Positions 8,312 through 22,989 are shown, numbered from the stretch's first letter. The stretch is 64,000 nt of DNA from Microcoleus sp. CAWBG506 (GCA_020883125.1 JAHREW010000004.1:72396-136395), one strand, 5' to 3'. The notes: a model not told the origin generated them from the sequence alone. Program-made: numbers and translations.

Positions 8312-9721
8312 TTAACGACCGATTTCGACATCTTCAAGGATGCCGAGGGCGTCAGGAACTAGGACGGCTGCGGAGTAGTAAGCTGTGACGAGATAAGACA
8401 TAATTGCCTTTTCGCTGATGCCCATGAAGCGGACAGATAAGCTAGGTTGATATTCGTCAGGGATACCAGTTTGATGTAAACCGATAACGCCTTGTTTTTC
8501 AAGACCAGTGCGCAGTAAGAGGATAGAACTGGTGCGGTTATTGCTGATGGGCATCTTGTTGCAGGGAAAGATTGGTACACCACGCCAAGCTGGAACGTGG
8601 TTGCCGCCCATTTCCACACTTTGGGGATAAACACCCATACGGTTACATTCACGCGCGAAGGCTGCGATCGTGCGGGGATGAGCGAGGAAGAAACCAGGGT
8701 CTTTCCATACTGTCGCCAACAATTCGTCCATATCATCGGGTGTAGGTGCGCCCGTGCTGCTATAGATACGTTGTTTGAGGTCTGCGTTATGTAATAACCC
8801 AAATTCAGGGTTATTGATCATTTCGTGTTCTTGACGCTCCCGTAATGCTTCCACTGTCAGACGTAATTGTTGTTCAGTCTGATTCATTGGTTCATTATAC
8901 AGGTCAGCAACGCGAGTATTGATGCGTAAAACGGTTTGTGCGATGCTTAAATCATATTGACGAGGTGAAAGATCGTAATCAACGAAAGTACCTGGTAACT
9001 CAATTTCACCGCGATGTCCCGCAGATACATTAATAGCAGCTTCACCTTCGCCAGTTTGTGGCTGACTGAGGAGGACGCGGAATTGATCGACTTGAGTTTG
9101 TAAAGCTTCTGACTGACTAACCAGTTGTTCAAATGCACTTTGAGGTAATGCTAAAACAATACATCTCGTGACAGCTTTGAGGGTATATTGCCAAGTATCT
9201 TCAGATTGTACTAAAGCTTCATCACCAAAATGATCGCCATCAGCGAGTACATCTAAAACAACTTGTTCGTCATACTTGCCAAGACCAATCTTGTTAACTT
9301 TACCACGGGCGATCAATAATACTTGATCGGCTGCTTGACCTATTTCAACGATCGTGTCCCCGGCTGCAAATTCTTGCTGTACAAATTGGTTCGCCAACGC
9401 GGTTAAAACTGCTGTGTCTTCAAAACCTCTTAACAAGGGCAATTCAGTCAATTCTTGGGGAATTACTTGGACAGTTGCGCCAGTGTTGGTAAAAGAAACT
9501 CGTCCATCACCTACGGTATAGCTTAAACGACGGTTAACGCGATAGACACCACCTTTGGTTTGTACCCAAGGTAAAAGTTTTAATAACCACCGTGAGGTGA
9601 TTTCCTGCATCTGTGGTGCAGATTTGGTGGTTGTTGCCAGATTACGGGCTGCGGCTGTACTTAAACTTTGTTGAACCTGTTGATTCTCAAGATCTGAACC
9701 TGAATCATTAGAATAGGTCAT
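8312..9721 (-). CDS. Family 2B encapsulin-like shell protein (copy 1)
   Basis: This is a 469-residue paralogue of the downstream shell gene, with a near-identical C-terminal HK97 region ([37 protein letters not shown]) and a more divergent cyclic-nucleotide-binding-like insertion ([19 protein letters not shown]). The conserved N-terminus ([20 protein letters not shown]) and the [21 protein letters not shown] segment are shared. As in copy 2, the cassette Arg is missing. Its position directly after the geosmin synthase gene (180-base gap) fits a shell that packages terpene cyclases. Genes of this type beside geosmin and 2-methylisoborneol synthases in cyanobacteria have often been called cnbA/cnbB. 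The shell assignment rests on recognised family motifs. Confidence 0.83.
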   Translation of the reverse strand: MTYSNDSGSDLENQQVQQSLSTAAARNLATTTKSAPQMQEITSRWLLKLLPWVQTKGGVYRVNRRLSYTVGDGRVSFTNTGATVQVIPQELTELPLLRGFEDTAVLTALANQFVQQEFAAGDTIVEIGQAADQVLLIARGKVNKIGLGKYDEQVVLDVLADGDHFGDEALVQSEDTWQYTLKAVTRCIVLALPQSAFEQLVSQSEALQTQVDQFRVLLSQPQTGEGEAAINVSAGHRGEIELPGTFVDYDLSPRQYDLSIAQTVLRINTRVADLYNEPMNQTEQQLRLTVEALRERQEHEMINNPEFGLLHNADLKQRIYSSTGAPTPDDMDELLATVWKDPGFFLAHPRTIAAFARECNRMGVYPQSVEMGGNHVPAWRGVPIFPCNKMPISNNRTSSILLLRTGLEKQGVIGLHQTGIPDEYQPSLSVRFMGISEKAIMSYLVTAYYSAAVLVPDALGILEDVEIGR

Positions 9722-9900
9722 GATTTAATTCTCGACTTTCTGGTTACTACAAAAACGCGGTTTCACTTTACCAAATACCGATAAAGAAAAACCGAAGTGG
9801 ACAAGAGAGATTATCTGGTAAAAAGGTTACGATGAGATTTTTTTTTACAAAAATATACAATCTCAACATTTTGACAAACAGAGATAATTTGAATCAAATT

Positions 9901-12177
<2,277 letters not shown>

Positions 12178-12184
12178 CTATTTT

Positions 12185-14903
<2,719 letters not shown>

Positions 14904-15830
14904 ATGGTATTGGCAACAGAAATGGATTCGTCCCAACCGGAATCCGCTTTCGACTTATCTACTTACCTAGTCGAACAGAAAAAGGCGATCGAGGTAGCTC
15001 TCGACAGTGCGCTACCGGTCATCTACCCAGAGAAAATTTACGAAGCCATGCGCTACTCGCTCCTAGCAGGTGGCAAAAGGCTACGTCCCATCCTGTGTCT
15101 GGCAGGGTGCGAAATCGCCGGTGGCACGAACCACATGGCAATGCCAACAGCTTGCGCTGTGGAAATGATTCACACCATGTCGCTGATCCACGATGATTTG
15201 CCGGCAATGGACAATGATGACTATCGGCGCGGCAAACTGACTAACCACAAAGTCTACGGCGAAGACATCGCAATTTTGGCTGGCGATGGTTTGTTGAGCT
15301 ATGCCTTTGAATTGATCGCCACTAAAACTGAGAACGTACCCCCCCATCTGGTATTGCAGACGATCGCCCATTTAGCGCGGGCATCTGGCGCTCCTGGACT
15401 CGTAGGCGGTCAGGTACTTGACCTGGAATCGGAAGGATTGAAAGATGTTTCTATAGAAACTTTGACCTACATTCACGCTCACAAAACCGGCGCGCTGTTA
15501 GAAGCCTGCGTAGTTTGTGGGGCAATTCTGGCTGGAGCGTCGGCTGCGGATTTGCAGCGGCTTTCTCGTTTCGCTAAAAATATTGGGCTAGCTTTCCAGA
15601 TAATTGATGACATTCTGGATATTACTGCTACGGCAGAAGAACTTGGTAAAACCGCTGGCAAAGATGTTCAAGCTGGAAAGGTGACTTATCCTAGCCTGTG
15701 GGGCATTGAGGAGTCAAGCCGTCAAGCTAAACAACTTGTTACTGATGCTAAGGCTCAACTGGCAGTGTTTGGGAATAAAGCCCAACCGCTGTTGGCGATC
15801 GCAGACTATATTACCAGTCGCAGTTATTAA
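14904..15830 (+). CDS. crtE: Geranylgeranyl diphosphate synthase
   Basis: This 308-residue trans-prenyltransferase elongates isopentenyl and allylic diphosphates to geranylgeranyl diphosphate for carotenoids, the chlorophyll phytyl tail and quinones. The first aspartate-rich motif is [10 protein letters not shown] (97-106) and the second DDILD (235-239). GGKRLRP (56-62) and the short-chain-type spacing agree. The start is the ATG at 14904. It diverges from the geosmin operon; both draw on the same isoprenoid precursors, although cyclases use farnesyl diphosphate. The DUF212 gene follows after two bases and is probably co-transcribed. Confidence 0.93.
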   Translation: MVLATEMDSSQPESAFDLSTYLVEQKKAIEVALDSALPVIYPEKIYEAMRYSLLAGGKRLRPILCLAGCEIAGGTNHMAMPTACAVEMIHTMSLIHDDLPAMDNDDYRRGKLTNHKVYGEDIAILAGDGLLSYAFELIATKTENVPPHLVLQTIAHLARASGAPGLVGGQVLDLESEGLKDVSIETLTYIHAHKTGALLEACVVCGAILAGASAADLQRLSRFAKNIGLAFQIIDDILDITATAEELGKTAGKDVQAGKVTYPSLWGIEESSRQAKQLVTDAKAQLAVFGNKAQPLLAIADYITSRSY

Positions 15831-15832
15831 AA

Positions 15833-16303
15833 ATGCCAAACACTATGCAGGAAATTTGTAGCGGCATCTTAAACAATCATGTACTCGTGGTTTCTCTAAT
15901 CGCTTGTCTGGCTGCCCAAGTATTGAAATTGCCGATCGAATTAATCAAAAATCGGAAATTTAATCTTCAGTATTTAGTAACAACCGGAGGAATGCCTAGC
16001 TCTCATTCGTCTTTTGTAGGCGCTTTGGCTGCTGGGGTGGGACAAACTTTGGGATGGGAAAGTCCTGAGTTTGCGATCGCCACAATTTTTGCCATTATTG
16101 TAATGTACGATGCAGCCGGAGTCCGCCAAGCAGCAGGAAAACAAGCTCGAATCCTCAACCAAATTATTGATGAATTTTTTGAAGAACACCACAACTTGAA
16201 TGAGGCTCGTCTAAAGGAGTTACTCGGACACACTCCTTTTCAAGTGCTTGTCGGTTTAGGGCTAGGAATAACTATTTCTTGGCTGGCCGGGCCAGCTTAT
16301 TAG
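15833..16303 (+). CDS. Divergent PAP2-family (DUF212) membrane protein
   Basis: This is a 156-residue integral membrane protein with about four hydrophobic segments. The conserved TGGMPSSHSS and YDAAGVRQAAGKQA motifs mark the DUF212 branch of the PAP2 acid phosphatase superfamily. The SSHS part resembles the phosphatase signature, but the classical KxxxxxxRP motif is not evident. Its substrate is unknown. It follows crtE with almost no gap, a pairing that suggests a link to prenyl phosphate metabolism, though this is inference. A hairpin (16328-16354) lies downstream. Confidence 0.85.
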   Translation: MPNTMQEICSGILNNHVLVVSLIACLAAQVLKLPIELIKNRKFNLQYLVTTGGMPSSHSSFVGALAAGVGQTLGWESPEFAIATIFAIIVMYDAAGVRQAAGKQARILNQIIDEFFEEHHNLNEARLKELLGHTPFQVLVGLGLGITISWLAGPAY

Positions 16304-16327
16304 GTTGAGAGTACCGATTAGATTTGT

Positions 16328-16354
16328 GGCACTGCTGTTTTTCATTGCAGTGCC
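16328..16354. terminator. Hairpin downstream of the DUF212 gene
   Basis: GGCACTGC and GCAGTGCC form an 8-base-pair stem around an 11-base loop, 25 bases after the stop codon. There is no long T-run after it, so terminator activity is plausible but not certain. Confidence 0.5.
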
Positions 16355-16425
16355 TATTCCCTAATTAAGCAGATCAAAAAATTCAAAAAGTTTTTTCACT
16401 TCTCACTCCTTGGAATTGTTTTGCT

Positions 16426-17550
16426 ATGCTCCAAAGACTATATGTAAACAACTTCAGATGCCTAGAAAACTTTGAACTGCTCATAAAGGGAATGCCATCT
16501 GCTCTCTTGATTGGAAAAAACGGTGCAGGTAAATCAACTATTGCCTCTGCATTAGAAGTCCTTCAGAAGATTTGTCGAGGCATCAATAGAATGCGTGACC
16601 TTGAAAAACTTAACCTTATTAGCCCGAAAGATTTCGCTCGTGGAAAGTCTGATGTTCCGATTCGGTTTGAAATAGAAGTATTACTCGAAGATAAATTATA
16701 TAAATATGTCCTTGCCTTAGACTTGCCAGAAAAATTTAGAGAGCTTCGAGTTTTTGAAGAACAACTGCTAGTTGCAGGAGAACCAATTTACTCTCGAAAA
16801 GAAGCCCAAGTCACTCTTCACACCATCTCCCAAAATCGTGAAGCTCAGTTTATGGTAGATTGGCATCTTGTTGCCCTGCCAGTAATTCAGAAGCAATCTG
16901 AGACTGATCCGCTTCATATTTTCAAGACTTGGCTTGCTCGCACGATCATTTTAGCCCCGATTCCCAGCTTGATGACTGGAGACTCAAACGGTGAAACTTT
17001 GGAGCCAAAGCGAGATGGTTCAAACTTTGGGGAATGGATTTCTGGGTTACTCAGTCGCTATCCTGCCGCCTACACACAGGTTGATAAATATCTCCGAGAA
17101 GTGATGCCTGACATTCAGGATTTTCTGAATGAATTAATCGGCAAAGACTCGAAAAGCATGATTGTTCGGTTTGAAGAAAATAATGCGAATCTGAGTATTG
17201 AATTTAATGACTTATCAGACGGGGAAAAATGCTTTTTTCTTTGTGCTGTCGTCTTGGCTTCCAACAAATTTTATGGCCCACTTTTTTGCTTCTGGGATGA
17301 GCCTGACAACTATATCTCATTATCAGAGGTTGGAGATTTTGTCACATCATTACGACGCTCATTTCAGGGTAACAGTCAAATTTTAGTGACATCTCATAAT
17401 CCTGAAGCGATCCGAAAATTTTCAAATGAAAATACCTTTGTACTCGATCGAAAAAGCCACTTGGAGCCAACTTTAGTCAGATTACTCAGTGATATACCTG
17501 TACCGGGCGACCTTATAACGAGTTTAATCCTGGGCGATATAGAACTATGA
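16426..17550 (+). CDS. AAA/ABC-type ATPase of an OLD/PARIS-like defence cassette
   Basis: This 374-residue ATPase is of the RecF/SMC-like AAA_21 group. It has a Walker A (GKNGAGKST, 30-38), ABC signature LSDGEK (263-268), Walker B with catalytic Glu (FCFWDEP, 287-293) and an H-switch (TSHNPEAI, 322-329). The N-terminal LYVNNFRCLENFEL is the usual strand of single-chain anti-phage ATPases such as OLD and RloA. The stop codon overlaps the start of the next gene (ATGA), so the two are translationally coupled. No coiled-coil insertion of SMC size is present. Defence function is inferred from architecture and pairing. Confidence 0.8.
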   Translation: MLQRLYVNNFRCLENFELLIKGMPSALLIGKNGAGKSTIASALEVLQKICRGINRMRDLEKLNLISPKDFARGKSDVPIRFEIEVLLEDKLYKYVLALDLPEKFRELRVFEEQLLVAGEPIYSRKEAQVTLHTISQNREAQFMVDWHLVALPVIQKQSETDPLHIFKTWLARTIILAPIPSLMTGDSNGETLEPKRDGSNFGEWISGLLSRYPAAYTQVDKYLREVMPDIQDFLNELIGKDSKSMIVRFEENNANLSIEFNDLSDGEKCFFLCAVVLASNKFYGPLFCFWDEPDNYISLSEVGDFVTSLRRSFQGNSQILVTSHNPEAIRKFSNENTFVLDRKSHLEPTLVRLLSDIPVPGDLITSLILGDIEL

Positions 17551-18032
17551 AAGTAAATAGGGAGCAACCACACCTTCTTGTGTTGCCAGAAGATGATGCC
17601 AATCGCCAGATTTTCAATGGATTTATTAATCACCTTAGCGTTAATAAGAGTGCAATTAAAGACCTACCGATTGCTAATGGTTGGACAAAAGCTGTGGAAC
17701 AATTGCGGAAGAATCATGCGCATGGAATGCGACAATATCTACAAAGAAGGATTGTTTTGATCGTTGATTTCGATCGGGATGAAAATCGCTTGAGTTATGT
17801 AGAGAGTCAAATCCCAGACGATTTAAAAGAAAGAGTATTCATTCTTGGAGTGCAATCTAACCCAGAAGATCTAAAGAGAGCCACCAAAAAGAGTTTTGAA
17901 GATCTCGGAAAAGCTCTGGCACAAGATTGCTCTGATAATACGAATGAATTATGGGGGCATGAGCTCCTGACACACAACAAAACTGAGTTAGAGCGTATGG
18001 TTTCATCTGTTAAACCATTTTTGTTTAATTAG
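17547..18032 (+). CDS. Small TOPRIM-like partner of the ATPase
   Basis: This 161-residue protein begins four bases before the end of the ATPase gene. An acidic residue after a hydrophobic strand (LLVLPEDDAN, Glu 15) and a DxD after a second strand (IVLIVDFDRD, Asp 74 and Asp 76) are spaced like the metal site of TOPRIM nucleases. In OLD proteins such a domain is fused to the ATPase; in PARIS-type systems it is a separate, larger protein. I do not recognise the exact family, and no similarity outside the TOPRIM-like core could be named. Role as the effector nuclease is inferred. Confidence 0.65.
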   Translation: MKVNREQPHLLVLPEDDANRQIFNGFINHLSVNKSAIKDLPIANGWTKAVEQLRKNHAHGMRQYLQRRIVLIVDFDRDENRLSYVESQIPDDLKERVFILGVQSNPEDLKRATKKSFEDLGKALAQDCSDNTNELWGHELLTHNKTELERMVSSVKPFLFN

Positions 18033-18115
18033 ATACACCCAAAAGTCTCCCACCCTACTTAAATTTTAGGTGCGCGACTGCGAACGATCGCGCTCAAAAG
18101 TCTCGCACCTACTGA

Positions 18116-18619
18116 CTACAGCCCATATTCAGCTTGCAACAGATCATCATTATCATCGGCGATAGTCGCGACAATCGTAATAGCGCGAGAAATTTCCCCA
18201 GTCGAGATTTCTGCGATCGTCCGAGTCGATAGTACCGCAACTTGACTGTCAACGATCGCAAAATGAGATTCCAAAGTAGCCAGCCAATTCATTTCCAGAA
18301 GTTTCCGCATTAATTGAGCTTCATTCTTCGCCGGCAACTGAAGCACAAAAGCCCAAACAGTCAAAGTATCATCTTCGGTTTCGCCCGTGAGTTTCACCAA
18401 CACTTCGACACTACCGTACTTAAATTTCCAAAGATATCCGCCAGCCTCATTTTGACCTACCATCACTTTTTGGTCTACAGCCATGCTGGCGATGACAGTT
18501 TCAATTTCTTCTGCATAGGTGACGGCTGTGGCTTTTTCGACCTGGGCATCGGCGATCGCGCTTTCACTCAAAAGGCTTTCTGGAGAAACTGTTTCTTGGT
18601 TCGGCTCGCTGGTAGTCAT
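18116..18619 (-). CDS. YbjN-domain protein
   Basis: This 167-residue cytosolic protein has a YbjN/secretion-chaperone-like fold. After a low-complexity acidic N-terminus (1-35), helix-strand segments follow (ETVIASMA, GGYLWKFKYGSVEVLVKLTG, LTVWAFVLQLP, QLMRKLLEMNW, HFAIVDSQVAVLSTR). This pattern is common in cyanobacterial proteins of unknown role. It stands alone on the minus strand, convergent with the ATPase/TOPRIM pair. No catalytic motif is visible. Confidence 0.75.
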   Translation of the reverse strand: MTTSEPNQETVSPESLLSESAIADAQVEKATAVTYAEEIETVIASMAVDQKVMVGQNEAGGYLWKFKYGSVEVLVKLTGETEDDTLTVWAFVLQLPAKNEAQLMRKLLEMNWLATLESHFAIVDSQVAVLSTRTIAEISTGEISRAITIVATIADDNDDLLQAEYGL

Positions 18620-18708
18620 GGTTGTAATTAGATGGAAACTATTCCACTAATTATTTTAGCTTAATTGGTAATATCAATTGCGATTGTTCGCGATCGCTAC
18701 CAAGGTCG

Positions 18709-18770
18709 GAGACGGCAATGCCGTTTCCCTACCCCAAAATAATGTTGTAGGGAAACGGCACTGCCGTCTC
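18709..18770. repeat. Inverted repeat of the GGCA(A/C)TGCCGT family
   Basis: GAGACGGCAATGCCGTTTCCCTAC and, after a short AT-rich loop, GTAGGGAAACGGCACTGCCGTCTC form a long near-perfect hairpin between two minus-strand genes. Related units occur at 8036-8170 and 43236-43340. Confidence 0.75.
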
Positions 18771-18830
18771 GTAATTTCTTAGTCTGCGGAGGCAGACTTC
18801 GTTTCTGTAGCCGCGGTTTCAACCGCCGGG

Positions 18831-19700
18831 TTATCTGTTCATCCCATTCAGGAACATCGGCACAAACTTCTCCACAAATGCCTGCGGGTCACGGTTCCAG
18901 GCCCGCTGAGCCACATCAACCCTAGTCATCTGCAAATCCGGGGCCAGCAAAGTCCCAGCCAACCGTTCCATCAAATATTGAGGCCGTTCCCACATTGGCA
19001 TGGTATTGGCAATATCCACCAAGCGAGTGACACGGCGCAGTTCTGCCCCCAGCATGATATCCATTCCCGACGCAAATGCAGCTTGTTCGATCGCCACATA
19101 CTTCCGCTTAGCCCGATCGACCTTCTGCGCGTGTGCGGGGCTCTTAGCAGCTATTTTGCCCAACCAGCGATTACCCCAGCGGACGTGGCCAGCTTCTTCA
19201 GGAAAAATCTTTTCGATAGTTTCGCGGATTTTGACGTTTTCATCAGTTTGCGGAGCCATTTTCAGGGCGTGGATGTGCGCTGAGAAGTATTCGCAGCCCC
19301 GCTTTTCAGTGACATTAATCGCCGCTAGAGAAGAAATTACAAAATCTTCCCGGTCTTTAGCGGGGTCTTTTTGGTCGCTGTCGAGCAATCTCTCAAACTC
19401 ATCAATGTAGGATACTCCTGGCGGCTTACCAATCCCACAGCCAATGTCTACAAGCAAGTCTGTTAGCCACATAGCGTGTCGCGCTTCATCGGAAATGTGC
19501 CGGGAGAGGTCTCGCACCAGTTCTACTGGGTTCCCGTCTAGCTGTTCGATTAAGTCCGTGAGGTCTTTGCAACTGCGCTGTTCGCTAAAGCGGTAGCGGT
19601 TGAGAGTGATCAGGTGAATTTCGCGATCGCGCACGACTTGAGCTAAAATTTCACGGGCTCCCATGCCATTGCGAAGCTTGCGAGGATAAGCAACTGTCAT
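18831..19700 (-). CDS. Ferritin-like di-iron protein
   Basis: From the ATG at 19700 the protein has 289 residues (a frame extending to 19766 is unlikely to be used). It has two helix-pair units, each providing a Glu and an ExxH: Glu 40 with EARH (72-75), and Glu 132 with EAGH (169-172). This is the classic di-iron site of the ferritin/rubrerythrin superfamily. The rest is helical, without transmembrane segments. Function may be oxidative or hydroxylating and cannot be specified. A CGIGKPP segment links the two units. Confidence 0.8.
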   Translation of the reverse strand: MTVAYPRKLRNGMGAREILAQVVRDREIHLITLNRYRFSEQRSCKDLTDLIEQLDGNPVELVRDLSRHISDEARHAMWLTDLLVDIGCGIGKPPGVSYIDEFERLLDSDQKDPAKDREDFVISSLAAINVTEKRGCEYFSAHIHALKMAPQTDENVKIRETIEKIFPEEAGHVRWGNRWLGKIAAKSPAHAQKVDRAKRKYVAIEQAAFASGMDIMLGAELRRVTRLVDIANTMPMWERPQYLMERLAGTLLAPDLQMTRVDVAQRAWNRDPQAFVEKFVPMFLNGMNR

Positions 19701-20067
19701 TGTTTTATGTTTTTTTGTAAAGATACTTATACAAGTGTAACTCACTTTTTCGGGTTGCGGATTCACAAAGCAAGGTAGAAGTTTGTTATCAATGCCCTAT
19801 TCCCAATGGCCTATTCCCAATGCCCTATTCCCAAACTTATACCAATTTGCCAAATTAATGCAACAGTATATGTAGGGTGTGTCGCCATCGATAATATCTA
19901 AAAAAGAGTAAAAATCTAATAGCGACGCACCTTATGGAATAACTTTAGCTGTCATGCCCACGTTACTCTGATTGCGGATCATCACAAAAATATCAGACAT
20001 CGTTTGGTCATTGGTCATTGCTAATTGCTACTTTATACTCAGAGCAGCACCTGACCAACAAATAAGC
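19701..20067. repeat. Intergenic region with CCTATTCCCAATG tandem repeats
   Basis: About three imperfect 16-base units containing CCTATTCCCAATG lie at 19793-19843. The remaining divergent region between the ferritin-like gene and a small secreted-protein gene shows nothing else recognisable. Confidence 0.55.
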
Positions 20068-20517
20068 ATGAAAACTGTGGATTATTTCAAACCTTTGCTA
20101 ATTTTGACGGTTTTTGCAGCGGTTCTCGGTTTGGGAAAAAGTGGGGGGCTAGCTGCTGAGTGGAATATCTCTGAGACTGAGCCTTGTTTGCAGCTTCACA
20201 ACGTGCAGATAGCAAAAAAGACCGATCGCAATTTCAAGACTTCAAAAGGTACATTAAAACCAGGCAGTGTCCTCTCTGTCGATCCAGATGAAGTTAGGGG
20301 CATACCAAAAGCTGACGCGCGGAGGCGTTTCATCCTGAATAAAATATATCGCGTTCAGGAAGGCACTAGCGCTGACGATTTATTCATCGTCGATCAGAAA
20401 GCAAATAAATGGGCAGTAGAGAATGTCTCTGACGCTACAATGGGTGCTACTACTCACAGCGTCGCTGAGATAGTTTCCGGTAAAGGCAAAGTCTGGGCGC
20501 TGATCCAGAAATTCTAA
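20068..20517 (+). CDS. Small secreted protein of unknown function
   Basis: From the ATG at 20068 the product has 149 residues. The first 30 form a signal peptide (basic start, LLILTVFAAVLGLG, then a probable cleavage after GLAA). The mature part begins with WNISETEPCLQLHNV and contains a single cysteine. Upstream frame extension to 19972 is probably not used. It is followed by a hairpin terminator. I do not recognise a family. Confidence 0.6.
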   Translation: MKTVDYFKPLLILTVFAAVLGLGKSGGLAAEWNISETEPCLQLHNVQIAKKTDRNFKTSKGTLKPGSVLSVDPDEVRGIPKADARRRFILNKIYRVQEGTSADDLFIVDQKANKWAVENVSDATMGATTHSVAEIVSGKGKVWALIQKF

Positions 20518-20524
20518 ACCGCAA

Positions 20525-20554
20525 AAGAATGCCGCTTTTAAGGGTGGCATTCTT
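20525..20554. terminator. Bidirectional hairpin terminator between the secreted-protein gene and glnA
   Basis: AAGAATGCCGC and GTGGCATTCTT pair around a short AT-rich loop, just after the stop of the rightward gene. On the minus strand the stem is followed by TTTTGCGG. It could also serve glnA, although it lies 146 bases past the glnA stop. Confidence 0.65.
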
Positions 20555-20700
20555 AAGCTTTGGCGACATTTGAATTGTGTATCAAGAATTAATCAATCTC
20601 TTGTGGAGTGGGCTTATAGCCCGCTCCGAATATGCAATTACAATGTGCAACAACTTATCAATTAAAAATGGGAATTATGCCGTTTTTAATGCTTAATTTT

Positions 20701-22122
20701 CTAACAATCGTAGTACAAAGCAAACTCGTAAGGGTGAGGACGTAACCGCATCGGGTTGACTTCATTATCGAGTTTGTAAGAAATCCAAGTTTTAATGAAA
20801 TCTTCGGTAAATACACCAGTTTCAGTCAAGAAAGCATGGTCTTTTTCCAAAGCTTCCAGAGCACCTTCCAAGGAACCGGGAGTCGAAGGAATTTTGCTCA
20901 ATTCTTCCGGGGATAAATCGTAGATATCCACATCCAAAGGTTCACCCGGATCGATTTGATTCTTGATACCATCTAATCCCGCGCATAGCATGGCTGCAAA
21001 GGCTAAATAGGGATTGGAAGTGGCATCGGGACAGCGGAATTCTAAGCGCTTAGCTTTGGGGTTAGTTCCTGACAGCGGAATCCGCACTGATGCCGATCGA
21101 TTCCCTTGAGAGTAAGCTAAGTTTACAGGGGCTTCAAAACCTGGAACTAACCGCTTGTAGGAATTAGTTGTGGGATTGGTGATTGCCAAAAGTGCCGGGG
21201 CGTGCTTGAGAATACCGCCGATGTAATGCAGTCCCATTTGACTGAAACCAGCATATTGGTCGCCAGCAAATAACGGTTGACCGTCTTTCCAAATTGACTG
21301 GTGAACGTGCATCCCGGAACCGTTGTCGTTAAACAATGGTTTGGGCATGAAGGTGATGGTTTTGCCGTATTTTCTGCCGACGTTTTTGATGACGTATTTG
21401 TAAGTTAACAAATAGTCTGCGGCTTTGACTAAAGTGTCAAAGCGGAAGCCGAGTTCGCACTGGCCACCGGTGGCGACTTCGTGGTGGTGCTTTTCTATGG
21501 GTACGCCACATTTTGCCATTGTCAGCAGCATTTCCGTTCTCATGTCTTGAGAGGTATCGGTTGGTGCTACTGGGAAATAACCTTCTTTGTAACGTGGTTT
21601 GTAGCCGAGGTTGCCGCCCGGTTCTTCTTTGCCGGAATTCCAACGTCCTTCTACTGAGTCTACATAGTAATAGCCACTGTTTTGGGTTTGGTCGAAGCGA
21701 ACGTCGTCAAAAATGAAGAATTCTGCTTCCGGGCCAAAGAATGCGGTATCGCCCAGGCCGGTGGTAACTAAATATTCTACGGCTTTTTGGGCTATGGTGC
21801 GGGGACAGCGGCTGTAGGGTTCGCCTGTGCGGGGTTCTTTGATGCTGCAAATGAAGCTGAGGGTTGGTTCTGCCATGAATGGGTCGATCCAAGCGGTGGT
21901 AGGATCGATGACCATTGTCATGTCTGATTCGTTGATGGCTTTCCAGCCGCGAATGCTGGAACCGTCGAAGGGTACGCCGTCTGTGAAGGCTGTTTCGTCG
22001 ATTTGGTCGTGGAACAGGGATAGGTGCTGCCAAATCCCTGGCATATCGATGAATTTGAGGTCAACTATCTGGATGTTATTTTCTTTTATGTAGTTTAAGG
22101 CTTCTTGGGGTGTCTGGAACAT
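20701..22122 (-). CDS. glnA: Glutamine synthetase, type I
   Basis: This dodecameric GSI makes glutamine from glutamate, ammonia and ATP and is the main route of ammonium assimilation in cyanobacteria. It has 473 residues. Motifs are DGSSIRGW, the metal ligands in [10 protein letters not shown], the ATP-site [16 protein letters not shown], and [17 protein letters not shown]. The adenylylation-site region reads DIYDLSPEE, keeping a tyrosine. Cyanobacterial GSI is normally controlled by NtcA and by small inactivating proteins. No glutamine riboswitch is visible in the leader. It diverges from apcF across a 195-base region with one inverted repeat. Confidence 0.97.
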   Translation of the reverse strand: MFQTPQEALNYIKENNIQIVDLKFIDMPGIWQHLSLFHDQIDETAFTDGVPFDGSSIRGWKAINESDMTMVIDPTTAWIDPFMAEPTLSFICSIKEPRTGEPYSRCPRTIAQKAVEYLVTTGLGDTAFFGPEAEFFIFDDVRFDQTQNSGYYYVDSVEGRWNSGKEEPGGNLGYKPRYKEGYFPVAPTDTSQDMRTEMLLTMAKCGVPIEKHHHEVATGGQCELGFRFDTLVKAADYLLTYKYVIKNVGRKYGKTITFMPKPLFNDNGSGMHVHQSIWKDGQPLFAGDQYAGFSQMGLHYIGGILKHAPALLAITNPTTNSYKRLVPGFEAPVNLAYSQGNRSASVRIPLSGTNPKAKRLEFRCPDATSNPYLAFAAMLCAGLDGIKNQIDPGEPLDVDIYDLSPEELSKIPSTPGSLEGALEALEKDHAFLTETGVFTEDFIKTWISYKLDNEVNPMRLRPHPYEFALYYDC

Positions 22123-22245
22123 GACTTACTCCTGATATTGGTTTTGTCTGGGCCGCGCACAAGGCATTCATCAGAATTAGGGCTTTTCTGCCTGGGTTTA
22201 ACCTGTGTCAGAAAATCCTATCTCAAATCTTAATCAAACGCCGAT

Positions 22246-22261
22246 TTGTAGTAGTCTACAA
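22246..22261. promoter_or_regulatory. Inverted repeat TTGTAG-N4-CTACAA between glnA and apcF
   Basis: TTGTAG and CTACAA are perfect inverted half-sites separated by TAGT. The site lies 124 bases upstream of the glnA start and 57 upstream of the apcF ATG. It resembles the GTA...TAC of NtcA sites, but the GTA-TAC spacing is six instead of eight bases. It is therefore recorded only as a candidate operator. Confidence 0.4.
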
Positions 22262-22317
22262 TAGGCGGTCTATCTTAGATAGCAAAGTATTGATAAAGAT
22301 TTTTGGGAGAGAAACTT

Positions 22318-22827
22318 ATGCGGGATGCAGTGACGAGTCTGATTGAAAATTATGATGTTGCTGGTAGGTATTTAGACCGAGATGGTATCGATCGGTTGAA
22401 ATCTTATTTTGCAACGGGTACAGCACGAGTACAAGCAGCAGCAGCAATTAACAGTAATGCAGCGGCTATTGTCAAGCAAGCTGGTATTCAATTATTCGCA
22501 GAACAACCGGAACTGATCCGCCCTGGTGGAAATGCTTACACGACTCGTCGCTATGCGGCTTGTCTTCGGGATATGGACTACTACTTGCGCTATGCTACTT
22601 ACGCTCTAGTGGCTGGAAGTACAGACGTGCTTGATGAGCGGGTTCTGCAAGGGCTACGGGAAACTTACAATTCACTGAGTGTACCCATTGGCCCGACGGT
22701 TTTGGGGATTAGCATTATGAAGGAGATGGTTAAGGCTCAAGTGGAAGCTGCTGGCTTGTCTGTCGGGGCTTTTCTGGAGCAGCCTTTTGATTACATGATT
22801 CGCGAATTGAGCGAACAGGATATCTAA
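22318..22827 (+). CDS. apcF: Allophycocyanin beta-18 subunit (phycobilisome core)
   Basis: This 169-residue phycobiliprotein starts at the ATG at 22318 (MRDAVTSLIENYD). It replaces a beta subunit in specialised core cylinders that contact the core-membrane linker and funnel energy to the photosystems. The chromophore cysteine is in RRYAACLRDMDYY, and the asparagine of RPGGNAYTTRR is the site methylated in beta subunits. Its length and ending (PFDYMIRELSEQDI) fit ApcF better than ApcB. It is monocistronic, with a strong terminator at 22961. Confidence 0.88.
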   Translation: MRDAVTSLIENYDVAGRYLDRDGIDRLKSYFATGTARVQAAAAINSNAAAIVKQAGIQLFAEQPELIRPGGNAYTTRRYAACLRDMDYYLRYATYALVAGSTDVLDERVLQGLRETYNSLSVPIGPTVLGISIMKEMVKAQVEAAGLSVGAFLEQPFDYMIRELSEQDI

Positions 22828-22960
22828 GTCAGTTTGCTAGTGATTGGTAATTGGTAGTGGCGCTTCGCCACTCTCCAATGTCGATTGTTAAATTTTGTCA
22901 ATTTTGACTTGATAACTAGCAGTTTGATGTATCTAAATTTAATCCCTTAATATTGCAAAG

Positions 22961-22989
22961 AGACTGGTAATTTTTTGCCAGTCTTTTTT
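22961..22989 (+). terminator. Rho-independent terminator after apcF
   Basis: AGACTGG and CCAGTCT form a seven-base-pair stem with an AT loop, followed by a run of T. It lies 134 bases downstream of the apcF stop. Confidence 0.75.

Noticed and set aside
6534..9721. Two Crp/Fnr transcription regulators
   Set aside because: No helix-turn-helix domain is present. The C-terminal halves carry Family 2 encapsulin motifs instead.
22123..22300. Glutamine riboswitch or canonical NtcA site in the glnA leader
   Set aside because: No glutamine-riboswitch core sequence is visible, and the only GTA...TAC inverted repeat has a six-base instead of eight-base spacer.
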